A DNA stretch of 64,000 nucleotides from Pyropia yezoensis (taxonomy: Eukaryota > Rhodophyta > Bangiophyceae > Bangiales > Bangiaceae): NCBI GenBank assembly GCA_009829735.1, contig CM020619.1:21818671-21882670 (forward strand). Direction: 5' to 3'. The notes below the pieces were generated by a model. It saw only the letters and a program-made list of their open reading frames with translations. It ran no database searches and had not been told where the DNA came from. Positions within the stretch are counted from its first letter, which is position 1; the number at the start of each line of letters is the position of its first letter. Positions 53,634 through 64,000 of this stretch are shown piece after piece. The translations under genes and the position numbers were made by a program.

Positions 53634-55176
53634 GGTTCACGGGCAGAATCGGAGGGGGGGCGAGAGAATGAAGGTTGGGGATTGGTGGGGCGGTGAGGAG
53701 GGGGGATGGGAGAGGGGGAAGTGAGAGAAGAGAAGGCAAGTGAAGGTATTGGGGGGGAAGGGGGTTCTGTCGTCGTAGATGCGAGTGGGGGCTGCGAGAG
53801 CAGAGAGGGCGGCAGAGGGGGGGGGGGGGGGGGGGCGCAACCGGGATGGCGGCGACGGAGGGGGGGCGGTGCAGCCAGTACTCACCGCCCTGGGGGTGGC
53901 CACGGCCGCCGCCGGCCGACAGACCCCCGTGTACAGTACAGACGGAGCGCACCGCGCCGCACAGGCCGCGCCAGCGGGAGGGGGCGGGTAGCTTAGGCTA
54001 GGGGCGCAGCCGCGGCAAGGTGGCGGGCGGTGCGGAGAGAGGACGGCGCGAGGGCACGCGGGCGGTTGGGACAATGGGGCGGGGGGATGGGCGCCCCGCC
54101 GTGTGCCCACCACCACCTCCAACTGGGCGGTCGCCACGCCGAAGCCCGCTTCCCCGCGCACCCACCCCAACCCCCGGCCCCCCCCCGCCCACAGCGCCGC
54201 GCACCTCCCGCGAGCGACTGGAACCCCGTCGTACCGGCGTCCTATGGTACGTTCCCTTCAACGGGCCTCGGCACTCTTTTCGTTCTTTCCCTTTTGTACA
54301 TACGGGCCTCCCCGCTGCGTTGTCTGGCAGGTGGCACCCCGTGACCCCGCCGCGCCGGGGCGCGCGCGGTCGCGGTTGCGGGCCACGCGCGGTGGGGGGC
54401 GGGCCGCGGCCGAGTAGCGGCACGACGGGGCGGGCCCCCCCTGTGGGATGAACCGGTGGGGGGGGGGGGGGGGTAGCCACCTGCCCTCCCCACTCACGTG
54501 GGGGTCGGAGTGCGTGTGTTGTCTGCTGCTGCCACTATTATACGCCAGGCCGGGGAGCACGGGGTTTTGGCTGGCGGGCGGGCAACCTCGGTGACCGCAG
54601 ATTTTTTTTTGGGCCCGCACGCCCCTCCCCCAATGGGGGGACTGGGGGCAGCGACCGTCTGCACGCTGGGGGCACGTGCCCCGTTGAGGACTCGACCCGG
54701 ATTGCCCGTGGGAGGGGAGAGGAGGGGGGAGGGCTGCCAGAGATCGCGAGGTGTGACAGATGTGGTCTACGCGGCGCCACGATTTCGTGCAAGGCCTCGT
54801 CGCACCCACCGTACTACACATTGGCGAGCGTACTTATATCAGGGATCCTACCGACCACTGATCGCCGTGTAAATGTCGAAACAAGTAACATCGGTCTCTG
54901 AACAGGAACCCCATGAAAAGGGGGGCTTTCTTTTTTAAACCCAGTTTCGGTGAGGCGTCGGAGCGTCACCGTCGGCGCATCCGACGGCGCGGCGGTGTCG
55001 CTCGAGCCAAGCCAGACGCGCTGCAGCGGCCACTGCGGACGGGGCGGCAGGCGAGTCTCGGCGCCCCCGCCGCGGCACTGGCCGCACACTCTCGCCACTA
55101 TCGGCGGCGCGGCAACTCCCCCCCCCCCGTTCCTGGCTGCTCACTGCCCCTGCTGACTGCGTTGCCTTCTCCCACC
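53634..55176. promoter_or_regulatory. divergent intergenic region upstream of NOP14
   Basis: Lies between the divergent acylated-protein gene and NOP14. It contains a GTGTACAGTAC motif near 53928 similar to the TGTAC cluster at 13642, a G run at 53817-53835, and a TTTTTTTTT tract at 54602. The NOP14 frame is open upstream of its ATG (from 54913), but that part does not resemble the family, so the ATG at 55177 within CCACCATGG is preferred. Confidence 0.4.
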
Positions 55177-58100
55177 ATGGCCAAGTCCAAGAAGCGCTCC
55201 CGCCCCTTCACGGCGCCCGCCGCCGCCGCCGCCGCGTCGCCCGCCGCCGCCGCCGCGACCGCGGCGGCGGTCAACCCGTTTGAGCTCCGCTGGGCGCGCC
55301 GCCGCCACAACGCGCTGACCAAGCGGTCGGCGCCGTCGGCGGCCGCCGCCGCCGCCGCTGCCGCCGCTGCAGCCGCCGCGGCGGCGACGGGCAGCCGCAA
55401 GCGCCCCAAGTCGGTGGCCAACCTGGACGTGGTGGCCAACGTGGGCGCCACCCGCGCGGCGGCGGCGGCCGCACGCGCCGCGACGGTGGCGGTGGAGCTG
55501 GCGCACCGCCACAAGCGCAACACGTTTGCGGACCGCCGCATTGGCGCCGCCGACGGGGACGGCCGGGGGGACGTGGCGCCCGCGGACGTGCACCTGGCAC
55601 GATACCAGCGGGTACGCAGCCGGCGGGCGGGGGTGTACAACCTGGGGAGTGATGGGGAGGAGGCCGGGGGGGGGGCAGACGATACTGCTTCCCATTTTGG
55701 GCGGGGCGGTGCCTCGGGTGGTGACGGCCGCGGCGGCGGCGTCGGGGATGACGACGACGAAATGCTCACGCACGGGGGGCAGCGGCTGGACGCGACCATC
55801 CTGCGGGACGACTATGTCGCGTCGGATGAGGAAGGTGTGGGGCTGGACGGGGATGAGGACGACCCAGACGCGCCGGCCGCGGCAGAGCTGCTGCGGCGGC
55901 GGAAAAAGAAGCAGGGGGTGGCTGCGGGGGGAGGGCGGGGGAAAAAGGGCACTGGCGGCCGGGCGGGGGACAGCGACGGGGAAGACGCGGATGGCTCGGA
56001 CGATGAGGACCTCCTGACGGCTGCGACCAACTTTGGCGGCGGCGACTTTGACGCCGACGCTAACGACGGCGGCGACCTCGGTGACGACGGCACGCCGTCG
56101 CGGCGGCGCACGCACGCCGAGGTGATGGCCGAGGTGGTGGCTCGCTCCAAGGCCTTCAAGGCGGAGCGGGCACGGGAAAAGGCTGGCCAAGAAACGACCA
56201 CCACCGCCCTGGACGCCGCCCTCCCCGAGGTCCTCCGCCTCCTTCACGCCGCCGAGCGGGAGGCTGACGCCAAAGAGGCGGCCTCCCGTGCGGCCGAAGT
56301 GCTTCCGGGGGTGTCATTGCGGCTGCCGCGGCCGGCGGGGGCACCCCCCGCTGCGGGACCCGCCCCCCCCCCACGCTCGTCGGCAGCGGCGGCGCTTGCT
56401 GCCGCGACCGCTGCCGCCGCGGCGGTGCCCGTCCCCCCACGACCCATTGACGATACGTACGCGCGGCTGCTCGGGGAGCTCGAGGCGGAGAAGAAGGGGA
56501 TGGCGTCAGAGCGTCTGCCGACCGCCGAGGAGGCGGCGGCCGCTGAGGCGCGCCGCCTGCAGGCCCTCGAGGCCCTCCGGCTGCGTCGGATGAGTATTGA
56601 CGGTGGCGACGCCGACACCTTTCTCTCCACCGACGATGACAGTGACGATAGCGACGGCGGCGGCGGCGACGGGGGGGAGGGAGCCGGCGGCCCCGCCGGC
56701 CGCGTCACGGCTGTCGACGCCCGCCATCGGGGGGGCGACGACCTTGACGATGACGACGGGTGGGCGGGCGGGGACAGTGACAGCGACGACAGCGGCTCAG
56801 ATGGCGCCGAGGTGCTAGCCGCCGCCGCGGCCGCGACGGCGGCGGGCGGCCACGCGGGGGGGCGGACGGCCCCCACCGCCGCTGCCGCCGACGGCGATGA
56901 CTCGGTGCCATTTGCATACGCGTCGTGCCCCCAGTCGGCATCGGAGCTGGCCACCCTCTTTCGGGGGCGCACTCCCGCGCAGCGGGCGACCGTCCTCTCC
57001 CGGCTGCGCGTGTGCTTTGCGCCCGCACTGGATGCGGCCAACGGGCGGCGCCTCGACGGGCTGCTCCGGACGGTGCTGGCGCGGCTGGACGCGCTGGCCG
57101 CCACTGCAGCCACGGCGGCAGCAGCGGCGGCGGCGGCAGCTGCGGGCGCGCCCGACGGCGGCGGGGAGGGGCGCCGCCATGGGCGGGCGGCGGGGACCCC
57201 CCCCGCGGCCACCCTCGCCGCCGCGTCGACAGAGATGGACCACCTGCTGCCGCAGGTGCACGCGCTGGCCGTCGCCAACCCCGCGCCTGCCATTGCGTGG
57301 GCCCGCGCCCGCACGCTGCGGTGCTTTGAAGCGCTGCTGGCATCGGCGGCGGCGGCGGCAGCGGCGGCCGGCGGCGGCAGCGGCGGCGGCGACGCCCCTG
57401 CGCCGCGGCCTGGCCTGGCCGCCGCCTGGGACGCGGGGGACCTCCTCGCGCTGCGTGCCGCGGCCCGCCTCTTCCCCGGCAGTGACGCGGGTCACGCGGT
57501 CGTGTCGCCCCTGTCGGTGCTGCTGCACGGCGCGCTCACGTGGGCGCCCCTGACGTGCGCGGCCGACCTGGCCGTCGCCACGTACGCGGCGGGCCTCGGG
57601 GCGGCGCTCGCCGCCGAGGCGACCCGCTACTCGGGGGAGGCCGTCCGCTGGGCCGTGGCGGTGCTCCGTGCCGCGGCGGGGGGGGGGGGGTGGGCGCACC
57701 CCTACACGGCCCGGTCGGCTCTACCGCCGGTGGTGGGAGAGCTGGCGGCCCAGCTGGTGGCCGCTGCGCAGCCGGCCGCCGCCGACGGCGCGGACGGCGC
57801 CAACGGCAATGTCGCCGACGGCATCGACGGCGACGGCACCGACAGCAGCGATGACAGCGACGGCGAAGGCAGCGGCAGCAGCGACGACGACTGCAGTGGC
57901 GGCGGCAGCGACGACGACGGCAGTGGCGGCGGCAGCGACGACGACGGCAGTGGCGGCGGCAGCGACGACGACGGCAGTGGCGGCGACGGCGGCGACGGCG
58001 GCGGCGGCGACGACGGGGGTGACGGGGACGACGGGGGCGATGGCAGCGACGGCGATGGCAGCAACGGCAGCGACGGCGACGGCGCCACCCCGCCGGCGTT

Positions 58101-58797
58101 GCCCACCCTGTCCCTAACCATGACCGTCCCGCCGCCGGCCGACCGCGACGCGGCCGCCGCTGCAGTCGCCGACGCGCCCGTCTTTGCCGCCTGCACCGCC
58201 GCGGCGGTCGAGATGCTCCACGCCGCCGCGTATGGCGGCACCCTGCCTGGCATGGACGTGGCGCTGGCGCCCGCCGCCGAGGCGACGGCGGCGCTGGCCG
58301 CCGCCATCGACGCCCACCCCCTGGGCCGGGGCGCCCCCTCCCCCCCCCCCTCCCCGCTGGCCCCGCTTGCGGCGCGCGCACGGGCCGTCGCGGCGGACCT
58401 GGCCGCCTGGTCCGCGGCGGCCACCCGCGGGCGCCCCCCGCTGGCGCTCTACACCCGCAAGCGGTCGGTGCCGTCGCGGCGGCTGCTCAACCCGCGGTTT
58501 GGCACTGCCCGCGACGACGCGGGCGGCGACGACACGCGGCGGTCGCGGGGCGGCGGCGGCGGCGGCACCGACGTGCGGGTGCTCAAGCGGCGGCTGCGGC
58601 GGGAGACCCGCGGCGCCGCCCGGGAGCTGCGCAAGGACGCGGCGGCGGCCGCGGCGGAGCGGGAGCGCCTTGCCGCGACCGCCGCGGCGGGGCGGGCGGC
58701 CCGCGCGCGTGAAGGCCGCGCCTTCCTGGAAGCGCAGGAGCACACGTGGCAGCAGCAGGTCAAAAAGACGCGCAAGGGGCTGCCCAACAAGTGGTAG
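55177..58797 (+). CDS. NOP14: NOP14, SSU processome (U3 snoRNP) component
   Basis: Intronless, 1206 residues; yeast and human NOP14 are 810-860. It acts in the nucleolus in 18S rRNA maturation and 40S export. The start at 55177 is in the strong context CCACCATGG and gives the basic [11 protein letters not shown]. Family signatures: [15 protein letters not shown] (about 33-47), the NTFADRRIG segment, [17 protein letters not shown], and [20 protein letters not shown]. At the C-terminus are [38 protein letters not shown] and the ending [15 protein letters not shown], followed by TAG. Added length comes from poly-Ala and acidic inserts, notably an array of G-G-G-S-D-D-D-G-S units (57890-57990) in the central region. 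The frame is intact throughout despite extreme GC content. Confidence 0.92.
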   Translation: MAKSKKRSRPFTAPAAAAAASPAAAAATAAAVNPFELRWARRRHNALTKRSAPSAAAAAAAAAAAAAAAATGSRKRPKSVANLDVVANVGATRAAAAAARAATVAVELAHRHKRNTFADRRIGAADGDGRGDVAPADVHLARYQRVRSRRAGVYNLGSDGEEAGGGADDTASHFGRGGASGGDGRGGGVGDDDDEMLTHGGQRLDATILRDDYVASDEEGVGLDGDEDDPDAPAAAELLRRRKKKQGVAAGGGRGKKGTGGRAGDSDGEDADGSDDEDLLTAATNFGGGDFDADANDGGDLGDDGTPSRRRTHAEVMAEVVARSKAFKAERAREKAGQETTTTALDAALPEVLRLLHAAEREADAKEAASRAAEVLPGVSLRLPRPAGAPPAAGPAPPPRSSAAAALAAATAAAAAVPVPPRPIDDTYARLLGELEAEKKGMASERLPTAEEAAAAEARRLQALEALRLRRMSIDGGDADTFLSTDDDSDDSDGGGGDGGEGAGGPAGRVTAVDARHRGGDDLDDDDGWAGGDSDSDDSGSDGAEVLAAAAAATAAGGHAGGRTAPTAAAADGDDSVPFAYASCPQSASELATLFRGRTPAQRATVLSRLRVCFAPALDAANGRRLDGLLRTVLARLDALAATAATAAAAAAAAAAGAPDGGGEGRRHGRAAGTPPAATLAAASTEMDHLLPQVHALAVANPAPAIAWARARTLRCFEALLASAAAAAAAAGGGSGGGDAPAPRPGLAAAWDAGDLLALRAAARLFPGSDAGHAVVSPLSVLLHGALTWAPLTCAADLAVATYAAGLGAALAAEATRYSGEAVRWAVAVLRAAAGGGGWAHPYTARSALPPVVGELAAQLVAAAQPAAADGADGANGNVADGIDGDGTDSSDDSDGEGSGSSDDDCSGGGSDDDGSGGGSDDDGSGGGSDDDGSGGDGGDGGGGDDGGDGDDGGDGSDGDGSNGSDGDGATPPALPTLSLTMTVPPPADRDAAAAAVADAPVFAACTAAAVEMLHAAAYGGTLPGMDVALAPAAEATAALAAAIDAHPLGRGAPSPPPSPLAPLAARARAVAADLAAWSAAATRGRPPLALYTRKRSVPSRRLLNPRFGTARDDAGGDDTRRSRGGGGGGTDVRVLKRRLRRETRGAARELRKDAAAAAAERERLAATAAAGRAARAREGRAFLEAQEHTWQQQVKKTRKGLPNKW

Positions 58798-59872
58798 GCG
58801 CGCCAATGGGGGTGGGTGGGGGGCGGGGGGGGGCAGTGGGCACCATTGGCTGGACGGAGGTGGGGGGGGGGGGAAGGATGGTGTTCCGGACCGGGAGAGT
58901 GCGCCGCCTGGCTGCTGGCGGCTGGGCGGCTGGCTGGTGGCTGCCGCTACGGACGTTGCGCGGCGTCTGAGGGCGGCGACGGCCCCACGTGGGTCCCGCC
59001 ATGAAGAGCGGGTCAAGCACCCACACGTGGTGGCCAGGCTGGGGCGAAGGAAGCGGGGCTGCCGACCGGCCATTGCCGCGCCCGAGTTGGGCGGCGCAGG
59101 GGTCGCCCACGCCGCATCGCCCCCCGCTGGCGGGGCACAGATTAAAGAAAGAAAATAATACTTGCGCGACCCGAAAAGCAGGAAGGAAAGAGAGGGAGCA
59201 GCGGCAAGTGGACCACGGTGACGGGGAGGTGGTTGGCAGGGCAAGGAATACAGGGCACCCCTCGACCGGGAGGCGTATACATACATAAACGATAGCAGGC
59301 GATGCTACCGCGGCGGCGGGGCGCCCCCCCCGCCCGGTTCGCGGCCCGGGCGGCGCCCGCCGCTCACGCCAGCTGGCCACAGCCGTTACGGAGCCACCGC
59401 GCGTCCTTCCCCGCGGGCCGCTCGCCACCGCGCACACCAGCGCCCGCCGCGGAGCGTGGGCGGCACCCGCCAAACAGGGGCTGCCCCCCTTCCTCCCCCC
59501 CCCGCTCCCCCCCACCCAAAAGAAACAAAACGCAGGAAAAGCCACGCCGCCGCCGCCGCCGTCGTTGGCAGTCGCGTACACGACCGGGAGCGCAACGGGC
59601 GACCCCGTCGCTCGGGAAGTACCCCGCGAGCGCGGCCGCTTTGCCAGCACCGCCAAGCGGGCAGCCACCAGGGTGCGTCGCCCAGGCTTCCAGCTGTGCC
59701 GACCGTCTCCCCCCCCTCCCCCCCCCCCCCACCACCGCTAACCACCCTCCTCCCCAGGCCGCCCGTGCAAGCAAGCCACCCCCCCCCCCCCTTCCTCCCT
59801 TCCTCCTCCCCCCCAACCACCTCTCCCCATTCTCGCCAACCCCCTCCCCCTCCAATCCTCACTGCGTCTTCT
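58798..59872. other. intergenic between convergent genes
   Basis: 3' regions of NOP14 and of the minus-strand membrane protein. It contains G runs (58808-58875) and dense C runs (59709-59760). No gene was recognised. Confidence 0.45.
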
Positions 59873-60457
59873 TCATCGCACCCACCGGCCGCCGGCGCCC
59901 CCCCCCCCCCCCCTTGAGTCGGCGCACCACCAGCACCCCCCCCCCACAATGGCCAGCACCACCAGCGGAACAGCCCCCCCCGCCGCGAGGCCCAGCGCCA
60001 CCCGCTGCGCCGGCGACGCGCCCGTGGAGGCCACCCACGCCTCGGCCGCGTCGTTGGCCGCCACCCCCGCCGCCACGGCCGCGGCCACCCGCGGGTGCGC
60101 CGCCGCCGCGGCGGCCGCCGCGGTCACTGCCGAGCGGGTGGCGACGGCGACGGCGGCGGCAGTTGCCGCCGCAGACGCTGCGGCCGCGGTGGCTGCCGCG
60201 GCGGCGGCTGCCAGCGGGGGGGGGAAGCCCGCCGCCCAGGCGGGGACGGAGATGGACGCGGGGGGGGGCGGGGGGGGGGGGGCGCCGTCGGCCGCCGCGC
60301 CAGTGCCGTCGGTGGCGGTGGCGGTGGCGGCGGCCGCAGTTGCCGCGGCCACGGTGGCGGCGGCGGCGGCGGCAGCCGCCAGGAGGGCTACCCACAAGAG
60401 GGTGGGTGCGGCAGCGCAGCGCCGGCGGGTAGCGCGGGTGGGAATGGCGGCGGCCAT
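59873..60457 (-). CDS. Ala-rich single-pass membrane protein (hypothetical)
   Basis: Intronless, 194 residues from the ATG at 60457. The N-terminus has basic residues followed by a hydrophobic stretch, RRRCAAAPTLLWVALLAAAA, a plausible signal peptide or signal anchor. The central part is almost entirely Ala with Thr and Val and may form a long helix. A second hydrophobic segment, ALGLAAGGAVPLVVLAIVGG, followed by CWWCA, lies near the C-terminus and ends in a short Gly/Arg tail (cytosolic if the first segment is a cleaved signal). No family was recognised. The low complexity makes the call dependent on the clear start and the two hydrophobic segments. Confidence 0.5.
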   Translation of the reverse strand: MAAAIPTRATRRRCAAAPTLLWVALLAAAAAAAATVAAATAAAATATATDGTGAAADGAPPPPPPPASISVPAWAAGFPPPLAAAAAAATAAAASAAATAAAVAVATRSAVTAAAAAAAAHPRVAAAVAAGVAANDAAEAWVASTGASPAQRVALGLAAGGAVPLVVLAIVGGGCWWCADSRGGGGGAGGRWVR

Positions 60458-61904
60458 GATGGTGCCCCCGTGCTGCCAAAAAGAGAAAAGGACGGATAGG
60501 GGGATGGAGGCAAGTGGGAGCAGGCAGCAAGGCCAGCCGAATAGGTAGGCAGGGAGGCAGGGAGGAAGGCAGACAGCCTGAAGATGGCACGCTGGAAAAA
60601 GACGGGGTGGGGAGCCGCCAGGGCAGCGCCGGATCTCGATGCCGCCGGCAGCCGTAGCCGCCACCGCAGCCACACGGGCTCTCGTGCGCGCCACGCACGG
60701 TGCCAACGGCGGCGCCACCGGCAACCGAGGGGGCACGGGCAAGCACAGACGGCCGGGGAGGGGGGATGTGAGCAGGCGTCAGGCCAGGGGCAGGGACGGT
60801 GCGTACGGCGCCACCCCGGAAAGGTGGCGAGCCGAGACGGGTGGGCGGGGGGGGGGCAGGGTGTGGGACACGGAACGACGCGGGCGACGGGAAAGAGGGG
60901 GGGAGGCCGGGCGGCGAGGGTCGGGGGGGTGGGGTGGACAGACGGACGGGTGGGCGGGCGGGCGGGGTGGACAATGGTGGTGGGGGGACACGCACAGGCC
61001 GCGCCACTGCCGCAGCGCACGCACGGGTGCGACCCGCGCAGGCGACCCGCGCGTGCCGCCGCGCGACCCACGGAGGGATGGGAACGTGGACGGACGCAGG
61101 GCACGCCAGCCGGCTCAAGAGCCAAAGGACTTCTTTCCGATCACGCGAAAGAGCTTAGATATCCATAAGCGACATGAAAACAGTTCGGCTTTGCGTCTGT
61201 ACATACGTATATAGCAGGGATAGGAAAAGCAAGTGCGTTCGTTATGTAGGGGGCGACGAGGGAACACGCGCGAGTGGTGGCTCGCGCTTTCGATGAACAA
61301 ACCGGTTGGCTATTCTTGCCATGTAGCCAGTCTGATTCACGTGTCGACCATTCTCGATGAGATCCTTGGTCTCTGTGTACTGCATGAGATGCACGACATA
61401 CCACTTTGTAGAGGAGACTGACGGGACTCAGATGGTACTTTTTATTTTCTGAGTGCTCTTGTTCTCTCTGAACTATGAGGAGAGAATGCAAAAGTACTGT
61501 CAGTTATCTGCTCACTAATGTCGACCACGTCTTGGGGCCAATGGGGGCACCCGATCTGCTCACTCACTGCTGTTTTCAGCTCGGAAGCGTACGTCGCCAC
61601 GAAGCGGCCGGCCCCCTTCTCTTCACCCCGGCCTCCGCGGTAGTCGCGGCCGCCACCTCTGTCCCCCTAGCCGCCCCTGTCCTCTGCGAATCCGCGCCGG
61701 CGGGCGCAAGCGGGCATCCGACGGACCGCTCCACGTTGCCCCCTCAGCCTCCTCACCCCTCTGCGAACGGCGGCTGCCATCGGCAGGGACCGGCTTGGGG
61801 GCCTGCGCGCCCCCCGCCGCCCGCCGGCGGCGGCGACCGGGTTGGGCGCACGCCGCCGCCGCCGCCGCCGCGACCCCTCTCCCCGGAAGCGAGGCCGCCG
61901 CCGC
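60458..61904. other. intergenic, no gene seen
   Basis: The first half is GC-rich. The stretch 61120-61600 is markedly AT-richer and has no tRNA-like or conserved coding element that I could find. It may contain the promoter of the minus-strand membrane protein at its left end and 3' sequence of the fusion gene at its right end. Confidence 0.4.
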
Positions 61905-64000
61905 TCACACCCCCGGCCACGTGACGAGCGACGCGACGGCGACGCCGTGCCGCGCTAGCGCCGCCCGGCCGCCCGCGTCGGGGAGCTCGGCGACGACGAG
62001 CAGGCGGTCCAGCACGCCGCCCGCGGCGGCGACCAGCGCCGCCGCCGCCGCGGCCGTCGCCCCCGAGCCGAGCGTATCGTCTACCGCCACCACCCGCGCG
62101 CCGGGCGCCACCGACCCCACGACGAGCTCCAGCGTCCCTGCCGCCGCCGCCGCCGCCGCCGCCGCCCCGCGGTTGCCGCCGCCGCTGGGCGGTTGCCCCC
62201 GACCGTCGGCGGCGGCGCGGCGCGCCCCCCCCAGCCTGCGGATGTTGGAGCCGCCCGCGTGGACGGTGTGGACGGCGCCGGGCAGCCGCCCGCCGCGGCG
62301 GGCGAGCAGCAGCGGCACGCCGAGGCGGGCGGCGAGCGGCGCGCCAAACGCAACGCCCAGCGCCTCGGGCACCAGCACCGCCGCCACGGGGCGGGGGAGG
62401 AGGCGCTGCGCCCCCCCCCCCCCCCCCGCTGCTTCCCCCTCCCCCTCCACCCCCCCGAGGCGGCGGAGCGCCCGGGCAAGGAGCCCCACCACCAGCGGCA
62501 GCCCCCACGGCTGCACTAGCAGCCCCCCCACCAGGTCCCGGTACGTCACCCCCGGTCGGGGCGTGTCGGGGATGGCCCGGCTCGCCGCCCGCACCAGCGC
62601 GGGGCCCAGCGCCGACGCCACCCACCCTTCCACCGCCGCGGCCGTGACGGCGGCGCCATTGGCAAAGGTGAGGTCCCAGGTGCCGCCGGCGGCGGCGGCG
62701 TCGGCGGCCGCCTCGGCCGGCGAGCCGTCGACGGCGGCGTCGGGGGGGCAGCCCCAGGCGGCGCGGTCGGCCGGCGGGGCGGTCACGTGGACGGCGACGG
62801 TGGGCAGCCGCCGCCGGAGGTCGGCAACCTCACCAAGGCCATCCCGCACGCCCGTCAGCAGCAGGATGCGGCCGCCACCGGCCGCCGCCACGGCGGCGGC
62901 GTCGTCCAAGCACCGCCGCGGGGCGGCCGGGTCGGCGGCGACCGCCGCCGCCCAGTAGGCCGTGAGGCCGGCACGGTGGGCCTCCTTGTACGCCCGGTCG
63001 TCGTCGAGGCGGCTGGCGTCCACGCCCGGCGACGCCGCCGCGTAGGCCGCCTTGACGCCCGCGCTCACCGACCGTACCACCACGGCGGGCGGCGTGGGGG
63101 CGGCGAGCGCAGCAAGCGCGTCGCGGGCGGCGGCGGCGAGCCAGTCCTTGCCGACGCCCCGGCGGCCGCAGAGGAGGACGAGCGCGCCCCTGCCGCGGGC
63201 GACGGCCGCCGTCAACGGATCGAGGGGCGGATGGCCGGCGGCGGCGGCGGCGGTGGGGGAGGGGGGGATGGAGCTCCCGGTGCCCACGGTCCCTTCGGCC
63301 TCCCTGTTGGCGGGCAACAGCGACGGCGTGGCGGCCGACGCCGACGCCGGCGGCGGAGGTGGCGGCACCAGCGGCAGCAGCGGACACGCGACGCCGAGCA
63401 CCCCCCCCGGGTCTGCCGCCCGCGCGGCGGTGGCGAGGGCGGGCCCGTTCCCCCCCCACGCGGCCGCCGCGAGCGCCGTGTCGTCGGGCCCCAGGTCCGC
63501 GCCGTACACGCCTGCGCCGAGTGGCGGCGCCAGCGCAGCGGCGGTGGCGGCCAGCCAGCGGCGGCCGGCGGCCTCGGCGTCGGCGTCGACGTCGACCGCG
63601 GCGGGCGGCAGCGGCGGCGCCCCCTCTTCGCTGGGAACACCACCAGCGGGGGGCTCCCTCCCCGCCGCCGCCGCCGCCGCCGCCGCCGTCGCCGCCGCTG
63701 TCCCCGCGGCGCCGGCGGCCGGCCACCGGGCGGTCACGACCGCCGCCCACTCCCAGGCGCGGCAGCCAAAGGCGGTCGCCGCCGGCGGCACCGCCGCGGC
63801 CGCGCCGCCCGCGTGGAGGAGGTGGACGTAGCAGCCGGGCGGGGCGCCGGCGGCGGCCGCCGCCAGCGCCGCCGCCAGGGCGGGGGACAGGGGGGGGACG
63901 AGCACGCACGCCTTGGCCGACCGCCACTTGCGGGGGCGGGCTGCCGGAGCGCCCGCCGGCGCCGGCGGGTCCATCGTGTCGGTCATGTACAGCTCCGCGT
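61905..64000 (-). CDS. fusion: FAD-oxidase C-terminus, animal-type phosphomevalonate kinase, APRT (5' partial)
   Basis: The frame is open through the right edge (A-E-L-Y precedes the ATG at 63986), so the true start is probably outside the window. Three parts are visible, numbered from that ATG. Residues 1-210 resemble the end of berberine-bridge/FAD-linked oxidases: RKWRSAKACVL, TAFGCRAWEWAAVV, then GVYGADLGPDD, AAWGGNGPALATAARAADPG. Residues about 268-450 match animal-type phosphomevalonate kinase: ALVLLCGRRGVGKDWLAAAA (GxRxxGKD loop), DDDRAYKEAHRAGLTAYW, and LLLTGVRD, where the family has S-D-T-R-R. Residues about 470-690 match adenine phosphoribosyltransferase: AIPDTPRPGVTYRDLVGGLL, VPEALGVAFGAPLAARLGVP, RRGGRLPG, and the PRPP loop VVAVDDTLGSGAT (632-644). 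Known reactions are phosphomevalonate to diphosphomevalonate, and adenine plus PRPP to AMP. The first of these parts is the least certain. No stop or frameshift occurs, so the fusion looks genuine. Confidence 0.8.
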   Translation of the reverse strand, partial: AELYMTDTMDPPAPAGAPAARPRKWRSAKACVLVPPLSPALAAALAAAAAGAPPGCYVHLLHAGGAAAAVPPAATAFGCRAWEWAAVVTARWPAAGAAGTAAATAAAAAAAAGREPPAGGVPSEEGAPPLPPAAVDVDADAEAAGRRWLAATAAALAPPLGAGVYGADLGPDDTALAAAAWGGNGPALATAARAADPGGVLGVACPLLPLVPPPPPPASASAATPSLLPANREAEGTVGTGSSIPPSPTAAAAAGHPPLDPLTAAVARGRGALVLLCGRRGVGKDWLAAAARDALAALAAPTPPAVVVRSVSAGVKAAYAAASPGVDASRLDDDRAYKEAHRAGLTAYWAAAVAADPAAPRRCLDDAAAVAAAGGGRILLLTGVRDGLGEVADLRRRLPTVAVHVTAPPADRAAWGCPPDAAVDGSPAEAAADAAAAGGTWDLTFANGAAVTAAAVEGWVASALGPALVRAASRAIPDTPRPGVTYRDLVGGLLVQPWGLPLVVGLLARALRRLGGVEGEGEAAGGGGGAQRLLPRPVAAVLVPEALGVAFGAPLAARLGVPLLLARRGGRLPGAVHTVHAGGSNIRRLGGARRAAADGRGQPPSGGGNRGAAAAAAAAAGTLELVVGSVAPGARVVAVDDTLGSGATAAAAAALVAAAGGVLDRLLVVAELPDAGGRAALARHGVAVASLVTWPGV

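Overview
The window is nuclear DNA of a GC-rich eukaryote with few, short GT-AG introns, many poly-Ala/Pro/Gly tracts in its proteins, and long G or C homopolymers. Plastid-type genes (an ORANGE-like protein and a HAT-repeat protein resembling chloroplast RNA stabilisers), a starch/glycogen-binding domain, COQ10 and an animal-type phosphomevalonate kinase suggest a photosynthetic alga. My best guess is a bangiophyte red alga such as Porphyra/Pyropia, but this is inference and not proven by the sequence.

Layout, left to right: a partial HAT/TPR gene (minus, running off the left edge); MSH2 in three exons (2.6-6.0 kb); a two-C2-domain protein (7.0-8.8 kb); a large disordered protein (minus, 9.2-12.7 kb); about 6 kb of gene-poor or unresolved sequence with homopolymers and a 29-bp minisatellite; a multi-pass membrane protein broken at a G23 run (19.3-20.3 kb); a small secreted PAN/apple-like protein (minus, 21.1-21.5 kb); a CBM48-like membrane-anchored protein (24.8-26.1 kb); an MRS2/CorA-type Mg transporter (minus, 26.9-29.2 kb). 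A 3.8-kb DNA transposon of a poorly described DDE family follows (30.0-33.8 kb), then Asterix (34.1-34.9 kb) and COQ10 (minus, 35.5-36.4 kb). A 12.3-kb transposon occupies 36.7-49.1 kb: near-identical inverted termini, megasatellite-like GC arrays, palindrome clusters, a Tnp2-type transposase and a second ORF. After it come ORANGE (minus, 49.7-50.9 kb), an acylation-signal protein (minus, 52.5-53.6 kb), NOP14 (55.2-58.8 kb), a single-pass Ala-rich membrane protein (minus, 59.9-60.5 kb), and at the right edge a fusion of an FAD-oxidase tail, phosphomevalonate kinase and APRT (minus, 61.9 kb to the edge).

Host genes are unrelated housekeeping functions: mismatch repair, ribosome biogenesis, ER membrane-protein assembly, ubiquinone, Mg transport, plastid biology and isoprenoid/purine metabolism. 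They are arranged singly and on both strands, with no operon logic. The most unusual content is the two transposons, each intact at its ends but with a single visible lesion in its transposase, and the edge gene fusing mevalonate and purine-salvage enzymes. Several host genes change reading frame exactly at long G/C runs, which may be assembly error rather than biology.
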